DNA of 60,000 nt from Bugula neritina (Eukaryota; Bryozoa; Gymnolaemata; Cheilostomatida; Bugulidae): positions 12,073,081-12,133,080 of the forward strand of contig OZ037767.1 of the NCBI GenBank assembly GCA_964035545.1, read 5' to 3'. Shown piece by piece: positions 25,078-36,900 of this stretch (positions are counted from its first letter, which is position 1; the number at the start of each line of letters is the position of its first letter). The translations under genes were made by a program, and so were the position numbers. A model generated the notes under the pieces. The model was not told the DNA's origin. It made no database searches and saw only the letters and a program-made list of their open reading frames with translations.

Positions 25078-27847
25078 TATATATATATATATAATTATAT
25101 ATATATATATATGTGCGTTTTTTAAAAAAAATCTTTTATGGCAAATTCTTTATTCTCTACTTAATTACATTTTCACCTTAATTTCTTTTTACATTTATTC
25201 CCAGCTTTGCTGAAGAGAATACGGAAGGAGATGAAAAAATTAGCCTTGAAATAGCTGATGCTCTTAGCCACACCTACAAGAGGGGTAAATGGGAGTACGT
25301 GGAGGCCTCCCAGTCTAAGATGTATCGGATTATTGGTTTAACCCTGGCTTCTTCTGGCCACAACAATGCCCTCATTGAGTACTGTAGTAAGTGCTTAATA
25401 GTAGGTATAGTGATATATAGTGTAGGTATAGTAATATATAGTGTAGGTATAGTGATATATAGTGTAGGTATAGTGATATATATTGTAGGTATAGTGATAT
25501 ATAGTGTAGATATAGTTATATATAGTGTAGGTATACTGATATATAGCGTAGGTATACTGATATATAGTGTAGGTATAGTAATATATAGTGTAGGTATAGT
25601 GATATATAGTGTAGGTATAGTAATATATAGTGTAGGTATAGTGATATATAGTGTAGGTATAGTGATATATATTGTAGGTATAGTGATATATAGTGTAGAT
25701 ATAGTTATATATAGTGTAGGTATACTGATATATAGTGTAGGTATACTGATATATAGTGTAGGTATAGTAATATATAGTGTAGGTATAGTGATATATAGTG
25801 TAGGTATAGTAATATATAGTGTAGGTATAGTAATATATAGTGTAGGTATAGTGATATATATAGTGTAGGTATAGTTATATATAGTGTAGGTATAGTAATA
25901 TATATAGTGTAGGTATAGTGATATATAGTGTAGGTATAGTTATATATAGTGTAGGTATAGTATTATATAGTGTAGATATTACATACAGTTTGTGGTTTTG
26001 TGCAGAGAGGGACCAGCAAGGGAGAGGACCTCCAAGTGTCAACAGGGAAGCGTTTGAGCAGTGGGCAGCTATATGTTATATCTCTCAGTTTGTTCAAGTT
26101 ATGGCTGATATCCTTTCTCAGTTCTTACCTTACTCTACGAATATACCGTGAGTCTACAGTATTAAGTGTAGTAAGTGTGCAGTACTAAGTATACAGTACT
26201 AACTACTAAGTATACAGTACTAAGTATACAGTACTGAGTGTATAGTACTAAGTATACTGTACAGATTATACAGTATTAAGTATACAGTACTATGTAAGTA
26301 TATGGTACTAAGTGTACAGGGCATGGCTGCACCCTGCCAATGTTAACTGCTCCCACCACATAGGCCTACATTCTGATCTCTGGTTTGTAGCTTATAGAAA
26401 GCAAGGATTTGTCTTTCCTTCTCCGCAGTTCCCTTTGTGTTGGTTCCTATAACCTGGTGCTTTCTTTATATTAAGCTGACCGTGAAAACCACTTTCAATT
26501 TCCATCCCATTTAATTCACACCTCACCTTATTTTCACAGCTCAGTGCCAGCTAACCTATTCAATAATTGGTATGACAATAAACTTTGATAATGTTAAAAT
26601 AAAGCAACTGTACAATGCATTTGGCGCTACTTTCACACATCAGCACGTAACCACCAGGTACTTGTCTAAACTCAGCTAGCGGTTGTTGCTGTTTTATCTT
26701 CTATCAGTATGGATGTTGGGGCACCAGATTCTGAACTTATAACATGGCAGTTGTAACAATCATTCCATCAATAAGCTACCAATTATAAGCATATAAATGT
26801 AAACGAAATAAGCAACAGTTAAGGAGAAAACGTGCCTACTTAGCTCCTGTCATAAAGCTCCTGTATCATTTTAAGTTGCATAGATTTCTTTTCCTCAGCT
26901 ACAAGTTTGATTGGCATGTGTTTTAGGCAGTTGGACCTTGAGCAGATGGACTTGGAAGAACTGGAGAATTTTCTTGCTCAACTTAACTATAATATCATCT
27001 ACTTGTACGCCAGCCAGGGGCTACAGTGTGATAACTTGAATCCTGATGCAACCATAGCTAATCTGTTTTACCTCGTCTCTCACGATGATATAGGAAGGTA
27101 ATTAGTGTGTAGTATTTTCACTTAACCTGCGCTTCTATTTTTGGTTTAGTGCAGTGGTTTGGGCTTTGATTGATTCTTTTACAGACAAATATTTGATAGA
27201 GCCATCGATATTTGAAGATTTTGCAATGTGTGATGGTGAAATGTTTTATTTGATGGACTGTGATGGAATCTAATGCACAGAAGTTTAGAAGTTGGCAATA
27301 TTATAGTTTAGATCAATTTTTTATTGATGACATATTTGCATTTTATCACTCACAAACAGGAGTAGCTCCAATAGCTGCTGTGTACACCCATAAACACCAA
27401 CATCTCATAAGTAGGTTGTTCAACAAACTTGTGAAACGTAGCATCAGTTGATGCAATAATACAATAGTAGGACAACTCTAATATACGTGCAATTCTGAAT
27501 AAAGTAGACAACTCTCTACACTTACTTGTACTACACAATACTTAATATTTCATCTCACAACTAATAAATATATGCTAATATATTATAGATCTGAACCATT
27601 CACCATGGTGACGTCACACTCCATTAACTCTCTTGCTAAAAAGGTAGTAAACCCTTGTGTGCACATGGCTGCTTCCTTAGATCCCGACGATGACATGGCA
27701 GATGTTGATGACCTGTTCCTCGTGCCAGATGTTCTCAACGTGACTGCTGCTGAAAATGCTGCCACGATGACTATGAGCTATGCTGCCGACATGGTCACCT
27801 CAGCTGTCAGCAGTGTTTTCTCCAGTTTCTGGCCCTCATCTAGTTAG
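20657..27847 (+). CDS. ATG14: ATG14 (Barkor), autophagy-specific subunit of PI3KC3-C1 (8 exons, 457 aa)
   Basis: Exons: 20657-20850, 22720-22825, 23441-23522, 23854-24091, 25205-25386, 26006-26147, 26927-27097, 27589-27847. All have GT/AG borders and the 1374 nt join in frame to TAG. Human ATG14 is 492 aa. The N-terminus has the paired CxxC motif (C38, C41, C50, C53) in [15 protein letters not shown], needed for ER targeting in the family. Residues about 65-205 are Lys/Glu-rich, the coiled-coil part that binds Beclin 1. [45 protein letters not shown] and [19 protein letters not shown] match the conserved core. The C-terminus has an acidic stretch ([11 protein letters not shown]), then a BATS-like amphipathic tail, [14 protein letters not shown], that senses curved membranes. 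The protein directs VPS34-VPS15-Beclin 1 to autophagosome initiation sites. Start context aagATG has a purine at -3. Confidence 0.95.
20866..21640. repeat. Cryptic simple sequence in ATG14 intron 1
   Basis: Beginning about 15 nt after the exon 1 donor, the intron is built from degenerate act/aat triplets and agtatg/agtatc hexamers. A block of about 55-75 bp (starting ctagttgaacactaat) occurs at 20908-20962 and again, expanded, at 20999-21072. The segments around 20874-20900 and 20975-20998 are inverted copies of each other. Confidence 0.65.
24206..24400. repeat. 20-bp minisatellite in ATG14 intron 4
   Basis: About nine tandem copies of a 20-bp unit such as tgactaatatactcactcac, alternating with a variant carrying caacac. 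Confidence 0.9.
24622..24823. repeat. Compound (CTA)n trinucleotide repeat in ATG14 intron 4
   Basis: About 67 triplets, mostly cta/act with interspersed ctg and ctt. It produces an artefactual poly-leucine or poly-valine open frame, which I do not consider a gene. Confidence 0.95.
24943..25112. repeat. (AT)n dinucleotide repeat in ATG14 intron 4
   Basis: About 160 bp of nearly pure ta/at, ending about 90 bp before the exon 5 acceptor. The length shown may be affected by assembly. Confidence 0.95.
25401..25980. repeat. 21-bp minisatellite filling ATG14 intron 5
   Basis: About 27 copies of a 21-bp unit beginning gtaggtatagtgatatata. It starts 14 nt after the exon 5 donor and ends about 25 nt before the exon 6 acceptor, so the 619-nt intron is almost wholly repeat. 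A group of variant units (gtagat, tatact) recurs in the same order, showing a higher-order duplication. Because 21 is a multiple of 3, the exon 5 frame stays open into the array. Confidence 0.95.
26152..26312. repeat. 14-bp minisatellite at ATG14 exon 6 donor
   Basis: Diverged copies of a unit like taagtatacagtac, beginning about 5 nt into intron 6. Confidence 0.85.
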
Positions 27848-27928
27848 CTTCTCTCTCCTCTACTCTCTCTCCTGTACATGATCTCAAATGTGTCAGATTC
27901 TCACCCAAATTAGTTGTCTTCATCTCTT

Positions 27929-27934
27929 AATAAA
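27929..27934 (+). terminator. ATG14 polyadenylation signal AATAAA
   Basis: AATAAA lies 82 bases after the ATG14 stop and is followed by a T-rich, GT-containing stretch, as expected for a poly(A) site. Confidence 0.8.
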
Positions 27935-30805
27935 GTGTAGGCCTTTACTATATGTTTTTTATATAATACAATATTATAAATTATTTACATCCTGTTCTTT
28001 TTGTGATGTGTATATTGAAAGATACAAAATATAGTATATAATTATTCATCGAAAATTATTGCTTTTCTGCAGCAGTAGCTATGGTCTAAATAATAAATAA
28101 TTGGTTTTAAACTTAAATAGGTGTTTTGTTGTCTATACTACAGCAACTTTGAAAAATAGAACAAGTATTTTCATAGATTCTCGGATGACAAATAGTTGCA
28201 GGAGATAGGTAAATCTTGAAGAGAGATTAAGATATATCTATAATTGACAAGCAAATATTATGTGTCAAACCATTGAAGAGGCTTAAAATGTGTTTGTTTG
28301 CTGCTGACCAAAAGCTTTACAAATGTCTAACCAGAAAAATTGAGATTACTGAGCTAGATGACAAGTAAACTGTGTGATTCACAAACGTATTTCATCAAAA
28401 AACTGGTAGCTTAACAAACGTGAAAATTACGAGCTTTTTTTGCTGCAAATAGAATCTCTACAACACACACTTTATTTAAAGCCTAAACTCTAAAGTTATT
28501 TGCTTACCTAGTGGGTATAAGCAACTATTATTTGCAATAAAGATCTTTGTCAAAAGGTGCACTGATATATTTGCATATTTTTAATAAAAAAATTCTAATT
28601 TAACAAAGTTCTAACTTTCATACATTTTCAAAAAATTAGTCTGCAGGCTAATGCAATAGTTATAAAGAAAAGCTAAAAGCCAAAGTCATACATGCAACGA
28701 AATAGAGAAAAGATCAGACATCACAAAATTTTTAACTTTTTTTTTCTCTGTTAGACTTCAATCTGAAAGACAATTATGAAAAAGAATCCACTAAGGGCAC
28801 TTTAACTGGCTTTTCTAAAGGTATATGTCCTTGCAATGAACTTTTAGGTGCTGAATTGCATATATTATTGGCTTTAACCATAGCAGAATATGAGCATGAC
28901 TGCAAACATCCAAGCAGTTAATATCATTATATAACTCTTAGGTCTTACAATAATATGAAACACAGAGTGCACACTGGTGAAAATAATACAAGGGTTATCT
29001 CCCCAAAGTTCTGGCTTTTCTTTGTATCCTTTCTTGGAATTAGTTTCTATTGCAGTTTACAGTCAAAAGTCTGCTGAGTTAGCTATAATAAATTCTTTTG
29101 GCAAAACTCTTACAACGGTGCACTTGATAATTATGTGAAACAGTTATAACTACATGTAAATAATATTATGTTTCGTAATTCGAAAAACAACTTTAATTTT
29201 CCATTGTCTATTCTAATTATCTAGGCCTCTAGATCATCCTAGCTAAGTTGCTTAGGACCTGAAATGAAATTAAGATTTTTCATATATCTTTCAGTTAGTA
29301 TAATTTTCTACAACACATTTGATTTTTACTACTATTTGTTTAAGTTTTTTTAACGAAGCTACAAGCTCAAAACTACACAACTTCAAAACAGCTTAAATTG
29401 ATAAAAATGACGGAAGGAATTTAATGAACTCTGCATGCTACAAGGCAATTTTTATTTTCTATATACCACTTTATTAGTATCACTATAATAGGGAAATATA
29501 CCCCTACCTGAGCAGGACAAAGCTGAGATAGATGAGAAAAAACACCAGTAATGCTTTGTTTAGAAAGTAAGTGTTTAAGCAACTCACAAATTTATCTTGT
29601 TTTGGTGAAATACAACTCAGAGAAAGAAAAACTCCAAATAATAATCACAGGCTGAATTGACATTTGATGAGTTTGTTGGCCATTGCATACTTTCATACAG
29701 TTTTGTTTACGATTTATTGTTTCCTGTTTTATTTATTAGCTTTAGGGTTTAAGAATGAATCACAGCCTAAAAATTGTGTACTAAATTAAAGAAGAACAGT
29801 TAAACTTGAAACTGTTAGTCGTTTTGTAAAATTAGTAATGGCAAACTGTGGAGTTCAGAGGTAAACCCAAATTGCTTCTTCTACTTTAATTGACAAAATC
29901 AAATTACAACTGGTCTACAATTTCTACCAATAGATTTCTTTCTAGCAGTATTATAGCATAGTGGAAGCAACTCCTATTGTGCAAAATAAATACGCTTCTA
30001 GGTTGTCTTACAACTCTCATCGCTAGAAAATGTGTTCAAACCATCTTGTTGATGATTTGTGGTAACCAGAGATGAAATGCAATGCTAAAATTTTTGTTTC
30101 CCCTTACCAACACAAGACTTGCAAAATGTACTACAACTGTATGAAAGCTTAGCGATAGACTGCAAGTAAGTTTTTATACTAAACAGAGTCAAATGGTTAA
30201 ACAAGACACCAAACTAGCTTGCAGCTTTCTATTAAGGGTGAATATCTTCCATTATTGAAGGTATACTGCTCTCAGAACCAGTAGTGCTATGAACAAAGTC
30301 TTCATAAAGTACCAAACTATTCCAATATACTATCAAATTATTCCAATACACTCACATTACATTTTTATTTTCAAGTTAGCTTTATACAACAATATACTGA
30401 ACAATACATTTAATATGAGAAAGTTAAGAGTGATGTCATGGTACAAATAGAGTATGTAAAGGGCATGAATGAAAATCCAAAATTGGGATTCAAAAGTTAA
30501 GCATTTGGTCTAATTTAAGTGTGAATAAAAACTGCTAAAATAGCTAATAGAAATACAATTTAATAATGGACTTAAAAGTCTAGAAGTTTGAATCTAATAT
30601 TTATATGATAGCCTTATAAAACGTTTCCTTGCTTGGCCTAATGGTTGAGCAACTTTAAGTACTTAAAAAGATATTAACAGATGGAATATATGTAAAATAG
30701 ATATAAAATTGAAATGCATAAGTCAACAACAAACAACTATACAAGTAAATCAAGACAACTTCTTGATTTCAATATAAACTGAATAAATAATAAAACTCTA
30801 GAAAA
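27935..30805. other. Gene-free spacer between convergent ATG14 and netrin-receptor genes
   Basis: AT-rich DNA without exon-like frames or clear repeats. The right part is probably the netrin-receptor 3' UTR: a minus-strand AATAAA (tttatt on the plus strand) is present at 30364-30369, about 440 bp past the stop codon. Confidence 0.6.
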
Positions 30806-30907
30806 TCAGATAGCATATCCAATATCATTGTTGATGGAGTTGAGGTCTTGCATGATATGATTGAGGTGGTCCATCTCAGAACTCAGGTGTTCTGTACTGC
30901 CAGACTT
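30806..30907 (-). CDS. NEO1/DCC: Netrin receptor last exon: P3 motif and stop
   Basis: A phase-0 exon of 33 codons plus TGA. LSSEMDHLNHIMQDLNSI aligns with the DCC/neogenin P3 helix LSEQMASLEGLMKQLNAI, which mediates receptor self-association and FAK binding in vertebrates. A short tail NNDIGYAI follows. Confidence 0.93.
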   Translation of the reverse strand, partial: KSGSTEHLSSEMDHLNHIMQDLNSINNDIGYAI

Positions 30908-33900
30908 CTATAATAAAGAAACAGTTTCTATTAGAGGATAATCACTTTAAATACACTTCAATTCATTTAGTTCAACAAAAGTCTAATGCACTTGTAATCA
31001 AGTCACACAAGTTACACACGCAAATTTTAAGCTGCAGGACTTGAAATTTTCCATTTTTTAAAAACCATCTCTTGTTTGTCTTTATTTTCACAAGTAAATA
31101 GTAAAGTTGAAAAAGAAGTCATTTTTAAAGAAACCTTCATGAAATGCTGGAGATGCAGGCTTTGGATTAGTAGAGCAAAAAGCAGACTTAAACCAGGAAG
31201 AGTAAATTGAGCTCGTGGAGAGAGCTCTCATTTCTTTGTTTTACTGCACAGTGCTACATTCTTAAATAATGAAATCCCAACAACTGTCTAGAGAAACTTA
31301 CTTATAGTGATTTTCAGCTGAATTACATTGATTTCACTTTTTTCATTTAAAACCACAATTGGACATTTAATAAAGTTTAAAACTCGTCAAGCTGACGATT
31401 TAACACCTGGTAACTCCATCAACACCACTGGATGGAGTAACACTACCAGTTTTCTCAGTTAACATAAACTTGGAGTCTCCAGTCATCTACTTACTAGACT
31501 TATCTTTAACTCCTGTCTGCTAAGACTACCATGACTGAGTTCTCTGCTGAGATATGGAGGGCGGGGTGGTCTCTTTAGTGACCCAGTGTCTTCAGACTCA
31601 TCTGGAGTGGGCATTGTAGGCTTAAATACTGATATTGGCTGTGGCTTGACTACAGATGAAATGAAACTAGAGTGAGAGATGATACCTTAATGTAGAGAGT
31701 TGTTTGTGCTAGTTACTGGCTGTGAACTATTCAGTATATAGTTGTTATACATTATACTGGCCACCTTGTCTCAGATAGAGGGGACAACTCCTAAGGAAAT
31801 GAGGTATATAAACACCTACACGTAGATAGTACTGCGAGAAGAACAAGTAATGTATTACAGTTACCTATATGTTTGGGGATATGACCCGTTTCATTAACAT
31901 TATTGAAACTCCTGAGAGGGTAGGGACGGGCTTCCATAGGGGGAGGACGCGGTGGGGGCACTTCTTCTCCGTTTATCATATAAGGTCTGTTGAATGGGAT
32001 GGAGGAGGCATGGTTATACGACTCTACAAATACAAGAATATTGAGAATTGAGAGAGATGTTATAGATGTTACAGGTATTATAGCATATCATATAGTGCAG
32101 GGAAGGGAGTTATCTTCTCTAGTAAAGGAAAACTCAAGCACTAAACATATATCAGAGCAAAACATAGAAAGTGGAAGTGGTGACCTCATATCTACAGCAA
32201 TCCTTTGGAACAAAACAAATAGATTCCAACAAACAATACTTAGTTTAACAATAGGTAAATAATTAGTACGAAACAACCAAAGGAAGGCAGTAAAATAACA
32301 GTAACAACATAATTCACAACCTATTGCAGTACTGTGACGTTTAGCTCTAAGAGAATACCACACTAACAATACACGGAGACAAACACGCAACAAGAAATAC
32401 CTCCATTATCAAAGGCTCTGGAAGCCAGGTCGGCCACACCAATTAACCCTGTTACAGGGTCAGTTGAGAAAGATGACATTTCTAAAAGTATTACCATGTA
32501 ATAAAAATGCACAAAAATTTGCTTTTGCTAAATGAAATGTACTACATGAAGCATGTACTATATGAAGCATGTAATATATGAAGCATGTTCAAGAAAATGC
32601 TAGTCAAATTACATAATATGATCAACTCTAGCAAAACTGCTGTGAACATAGTCCAAGAAAATTAGCATCTACACTGAATGATATCTTTTACTTGTACTAC
32701 ATCTACACTAAATTATATCTTTTACTTGTACTACATCTACACTAAATGATATCTTTTACTTGTACTACATCTACACTAAATTATATCTTCTACTTGTACT
32801 ACATCTACACTGAATGATATCTTCTACTTGGACTACATCAAGTACATGTGTTCTTAGGTATCCTGCAGCCAGAGGGAGGACAACTTCAAACTAGCTTACT
32901 ATTGTACAGAAACATTAATTTATTTACATGTGCTTACAGGGTGGGCGCCAGTTTGAGGCAACACCCCCATTCAAGCAATTGAATCTAAGAACCCACACTA
33001 AACTATGGGTGCTAAAGCAAGCATTTAGATGGTGATAAGAAGTTAAGTCAACCTTGTAAAGTACCTAGGCCACTGTAGCTTCCATATATATCTACACAGA
33101 AATACAGCTCACATGTATTATACAGTGAATCAGCACACGCAGCATGCACCAACAGAAGGTAATTTTTGTTTAAATCAATTGAAAGCATGAATATAGCTCA
33201 TTCTAGTTGGCAGAAACTACGTCCAGAACAAACAGTTGATTAGAACAAAATAAATTATTTATAACCTTATAATACTGCAAAGTGTTAACTGTAGCATGCT
33301 ATAGCCTACGATATACTGCAACAAGCAGCATATTATTATGTAATATATGTATATTGTATCAAGTGCAGTATCTCTCAGGGAAAAAGTAAATATTTTGCAA
33401 CAGTGAAAGTATCTTGCTCTACATTGTGAATAACCATCTCATGTAGGGGACTACATTATGGGTGGTCATGTATGTACATTCAGTTGAACGTAGCAAGTAG
33501 AGGCAGCCTGCTGACTTTACTATATAGAGTTTGAACTCTTCCAGTCCCCGCAGCTGCAGGTATTTCCTCCATCTTATAGGAATATGTTACAAATATACCT
33601 GTTAGTATACTGTCTACCTGTTAGTATACTGTCTACGTGTTAGTATACTGTCTACCTGTTAATATACTGTCTACCTGCTAGAGTAATAACACAACACATA
33701 CCTGTAGCTGAACGAGAGGTGTCTCCCAGGTGCACTCTGGGGGTGCTGCTGTAGTTGTGGGTGCTGAATTGTGTCTTAGGGTACAGGGGTCTGCCATTCT
33801 CAGCAGCCATTGGCTGGACAGCTGCTCTGGGCATAGCTAAAACATTACACAGTAGCTGCTGTAGAAATCTATTATAATGGTCACATGACCAGATAACTTA

Positions 33901-36900
33901 GTCACACTCAGACGGTCACATGACCAGATAACTTAGTCACAATTAGCTATCCAAAAAGTAAGTTTCTCAAAGGACTAATTTCCTCATTGAAGGGACATCT
34001 CCCTGAGTCATTACACTGCAGGACACACCCACTTATTGAAGGGACATCTCCCTCAGTCATTACACTGCCGGACACACCCACTTATTGAAGGGACATCTCC
34101 CTGCGTCATTACACTGCAGGACACACCCACTTATTGAAGGGACATCTCCCTGAGTCATTACACTGCCGGACACACCCACTTATTGAAGGGACATCTCCCT
34201 GAGTCATTACACTGCAAGACACACACACCCACTTATTGAAGGGACATCTCCCTGAGTCATTACACTGCAGGACACACCCACTTATTGAAGGGACATCTCC
34301 CTGAGTCATTACACTGCAGGACACACCCACCTATTGAAGGAACATCTCCCTGAGTCATTACACTGCCGGACACACCCACTTATTGAAGGGACATCTCCCT
34401 GAGTCATTACACTGCAGGACACACCCACTAAAACTACAGCAACTGCTCTCCATCCTAATAACACTTTACAGCTGTGTAAGAAACTCAACAATGTCTGCTC
34501 ACACAGATCTGCTTGTCACTATTTCTGAATACCAGTGATTTCCGTGAGGTCAAAGGTGAATCTTGGTAGTTTCAGATCACTTATTTTGATGATTCAAGTT
34601 CAGTTATTTATCAAAAATTAAGAGATGGAAACAAAATTAGTTGAGCTTGTGTACAGAGTAGTGAGATGTTAGCCAGAGGTAAGACTGTAAGAGATAACAT
34701 GAGCTCCAACAACTCACTCCAGCTTTAGAATAAAACACTACACATGTGGCAGCTACATTAATTGCAGACAAAAAGGATTAATTGGTGCAGATCTACCACT
34801 AGACAACATGTATGTGGTCAATAATACTTAGCAGCAGCAGCTATGCAATGTGAACATGTAAGCTTGTGACTACAGCAAGTATAATTACAATGTATAGTAC
34901 ACAGTTGTGACTACAGCAAGTATAACTACATTGTATAGTACACAGCTGTGACTACAGCAAGTATAACTACATTGTACAGTACACAGCTGTGGCTACAGTA
35001 AACACAGTGTGGGCAACTGTAGTAATTGTGAAGAGCACGGTTAGCAGTTGGATTGTTGACACAACAGAAGAAAATGAACATGACTCACTACTGTAGGGGT
35101 TGTATACCGACACTCCGTAGCCACTCCCATCTACCACATACAAAGTCACTGGTGAAACGACTCAATGAGAGTAGAATACAAGATAACAAAGTGACTTAGA
35201 ATAAGAATTCTAGACCGTAAAACTAAGAAATAAATAAGTTAACAAGATGGTGGGCTGCGTACCGTCCCTGTGCTGGTGAGGAGCTATAATTATAGGCCGT
35301 TGTCTGCCCAGAGTTGAATAGCGAGGTTCATCCATGTAGCTGTCGCCCACCACGCTGGCACTGACCATGTCAAACTGCGTGTGATCCTGTAACATGGCGG
35401 TGCTCTCGTCCACCATACCGGCTGTCTCTCCATCCTTCTCCATGCTCTTCAGCTCAACCTAAACATAACATTACACAGCAGTCAGTCTTCTGCAGCCTAC
35501 AGCCCCTCCCCCCCCCCGCGCTTACATCATACTATGACGTGGACACAGTGTAGGCATGTGGTATAAATATAGTCCACTATCATTTGCTTACCTGGTCGTG
35601 ATCTATCCATAAGTCGGGCCGTTGCTGTTTCAGCCCCTTACTCATTCCTTTTGGGGCCTGGTTTGAGGCTTTTAGATTGGCAGGTCTGCTCCTTCCTTTC
35701 AGCACCTTCTTCCTGCACATGACGGCCACCAGAGCCGCTACAGCCAGCACGGTGACTGAGCACACACAGGCTATGACTATCCAGAGAGTCTGGGAAGATG
35801 CAAGAATTAGAGGTGGCTCTGTTGTTGATTCTGAAATATACATTATATGTGGGTACTATATGTGGGTACTATATGTGGGTACTGTATATGGGTATTGTAT
35901 GTGGGTATTACATGTGAGTATTGTATGTGGGTACTGTATGTGGGTGTTGTATGTGGGTACTGTATGTGGGTATTACATGTGGGTATTACATGTGGGTACT
36001 GTATGTGGGTACTGTATGTGGGTATTGTATGTGGGTACTGTGTGTGGGTACTACATGTGGGTATTACATGTGGGTACTGTATGTGGGTACTATATGTGGG
36101 TATTATATGTGGGTATTGTATGTGGGTATTATATGTGGGTATTATATGTGGGTATTGTATGTGGGTATTACATGTGGGTACTGTATGTGGGTATTGTATG
36201 TGGGTATTGTATGTGGGTATTGTATGTGGGTACTACACATTAAATAACACGTAAGCTCTGCTGGTCTTTGATTGGCAAATTCCATGCAATGCTTATCTAA
36301 ACTGTGGATGCACCCCCTAAAGATGTAGGACTCATTGTATAATACCCTAACAATTACCTGTTCCCGAGTGTTGTTTGGGACCCTCTGCTAATGTATCAAT
36401 CCAACCATCAGCTCTTCCAATATTTTTACTAGTCGGTTTCACTGTTACACGGACAGAATCTGTCGTCTCTTTTGAAGCTGTAACATAAACTCACTGCTAT
36501 TTCCAAGTTATAATCTAATATGTGTGAAAGGGTTGAATTACAAGAAAATATTTTTCACTCATTACTTTTCAAACATTGTTTTCAAGCATCGGGTTTTGGA
36601 TACAATATATAGCTTCCCTGCATACTTCAAATTATGGAAATATTTATGATCATCAGACAAGAAGCTAAGATAGAAGTAATACACATTAGTGTAGCAGTAT
36701 TACACATTAGTGTAGAGGTATTACACAGTAGTGTAGAGGTATTACACATTACTGTAGAGGTATTACACATTACTGTAGAGGTATTGAACTTGTTAGTAGA
36801 GACGAGGTGCTACTCACCCTCGGCTGTCATTATGGCCTTGGCATCAGAAGGCTGGGAGACCCCTCTGCTGTTGTGAGCAGCAATCATGAAGTAGAAGATG

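Noticed and set aside
33985-34428. CRISPR-like regular repeat array
   Set aside because: Contiguous tandem copies with no spacers, in an animal gene intron.
35677-36254. Plus-strand frames of MWVLYVG repeats
   Set aside because: Product of the 13-bp array next to the transmembrane exon on the other strand.
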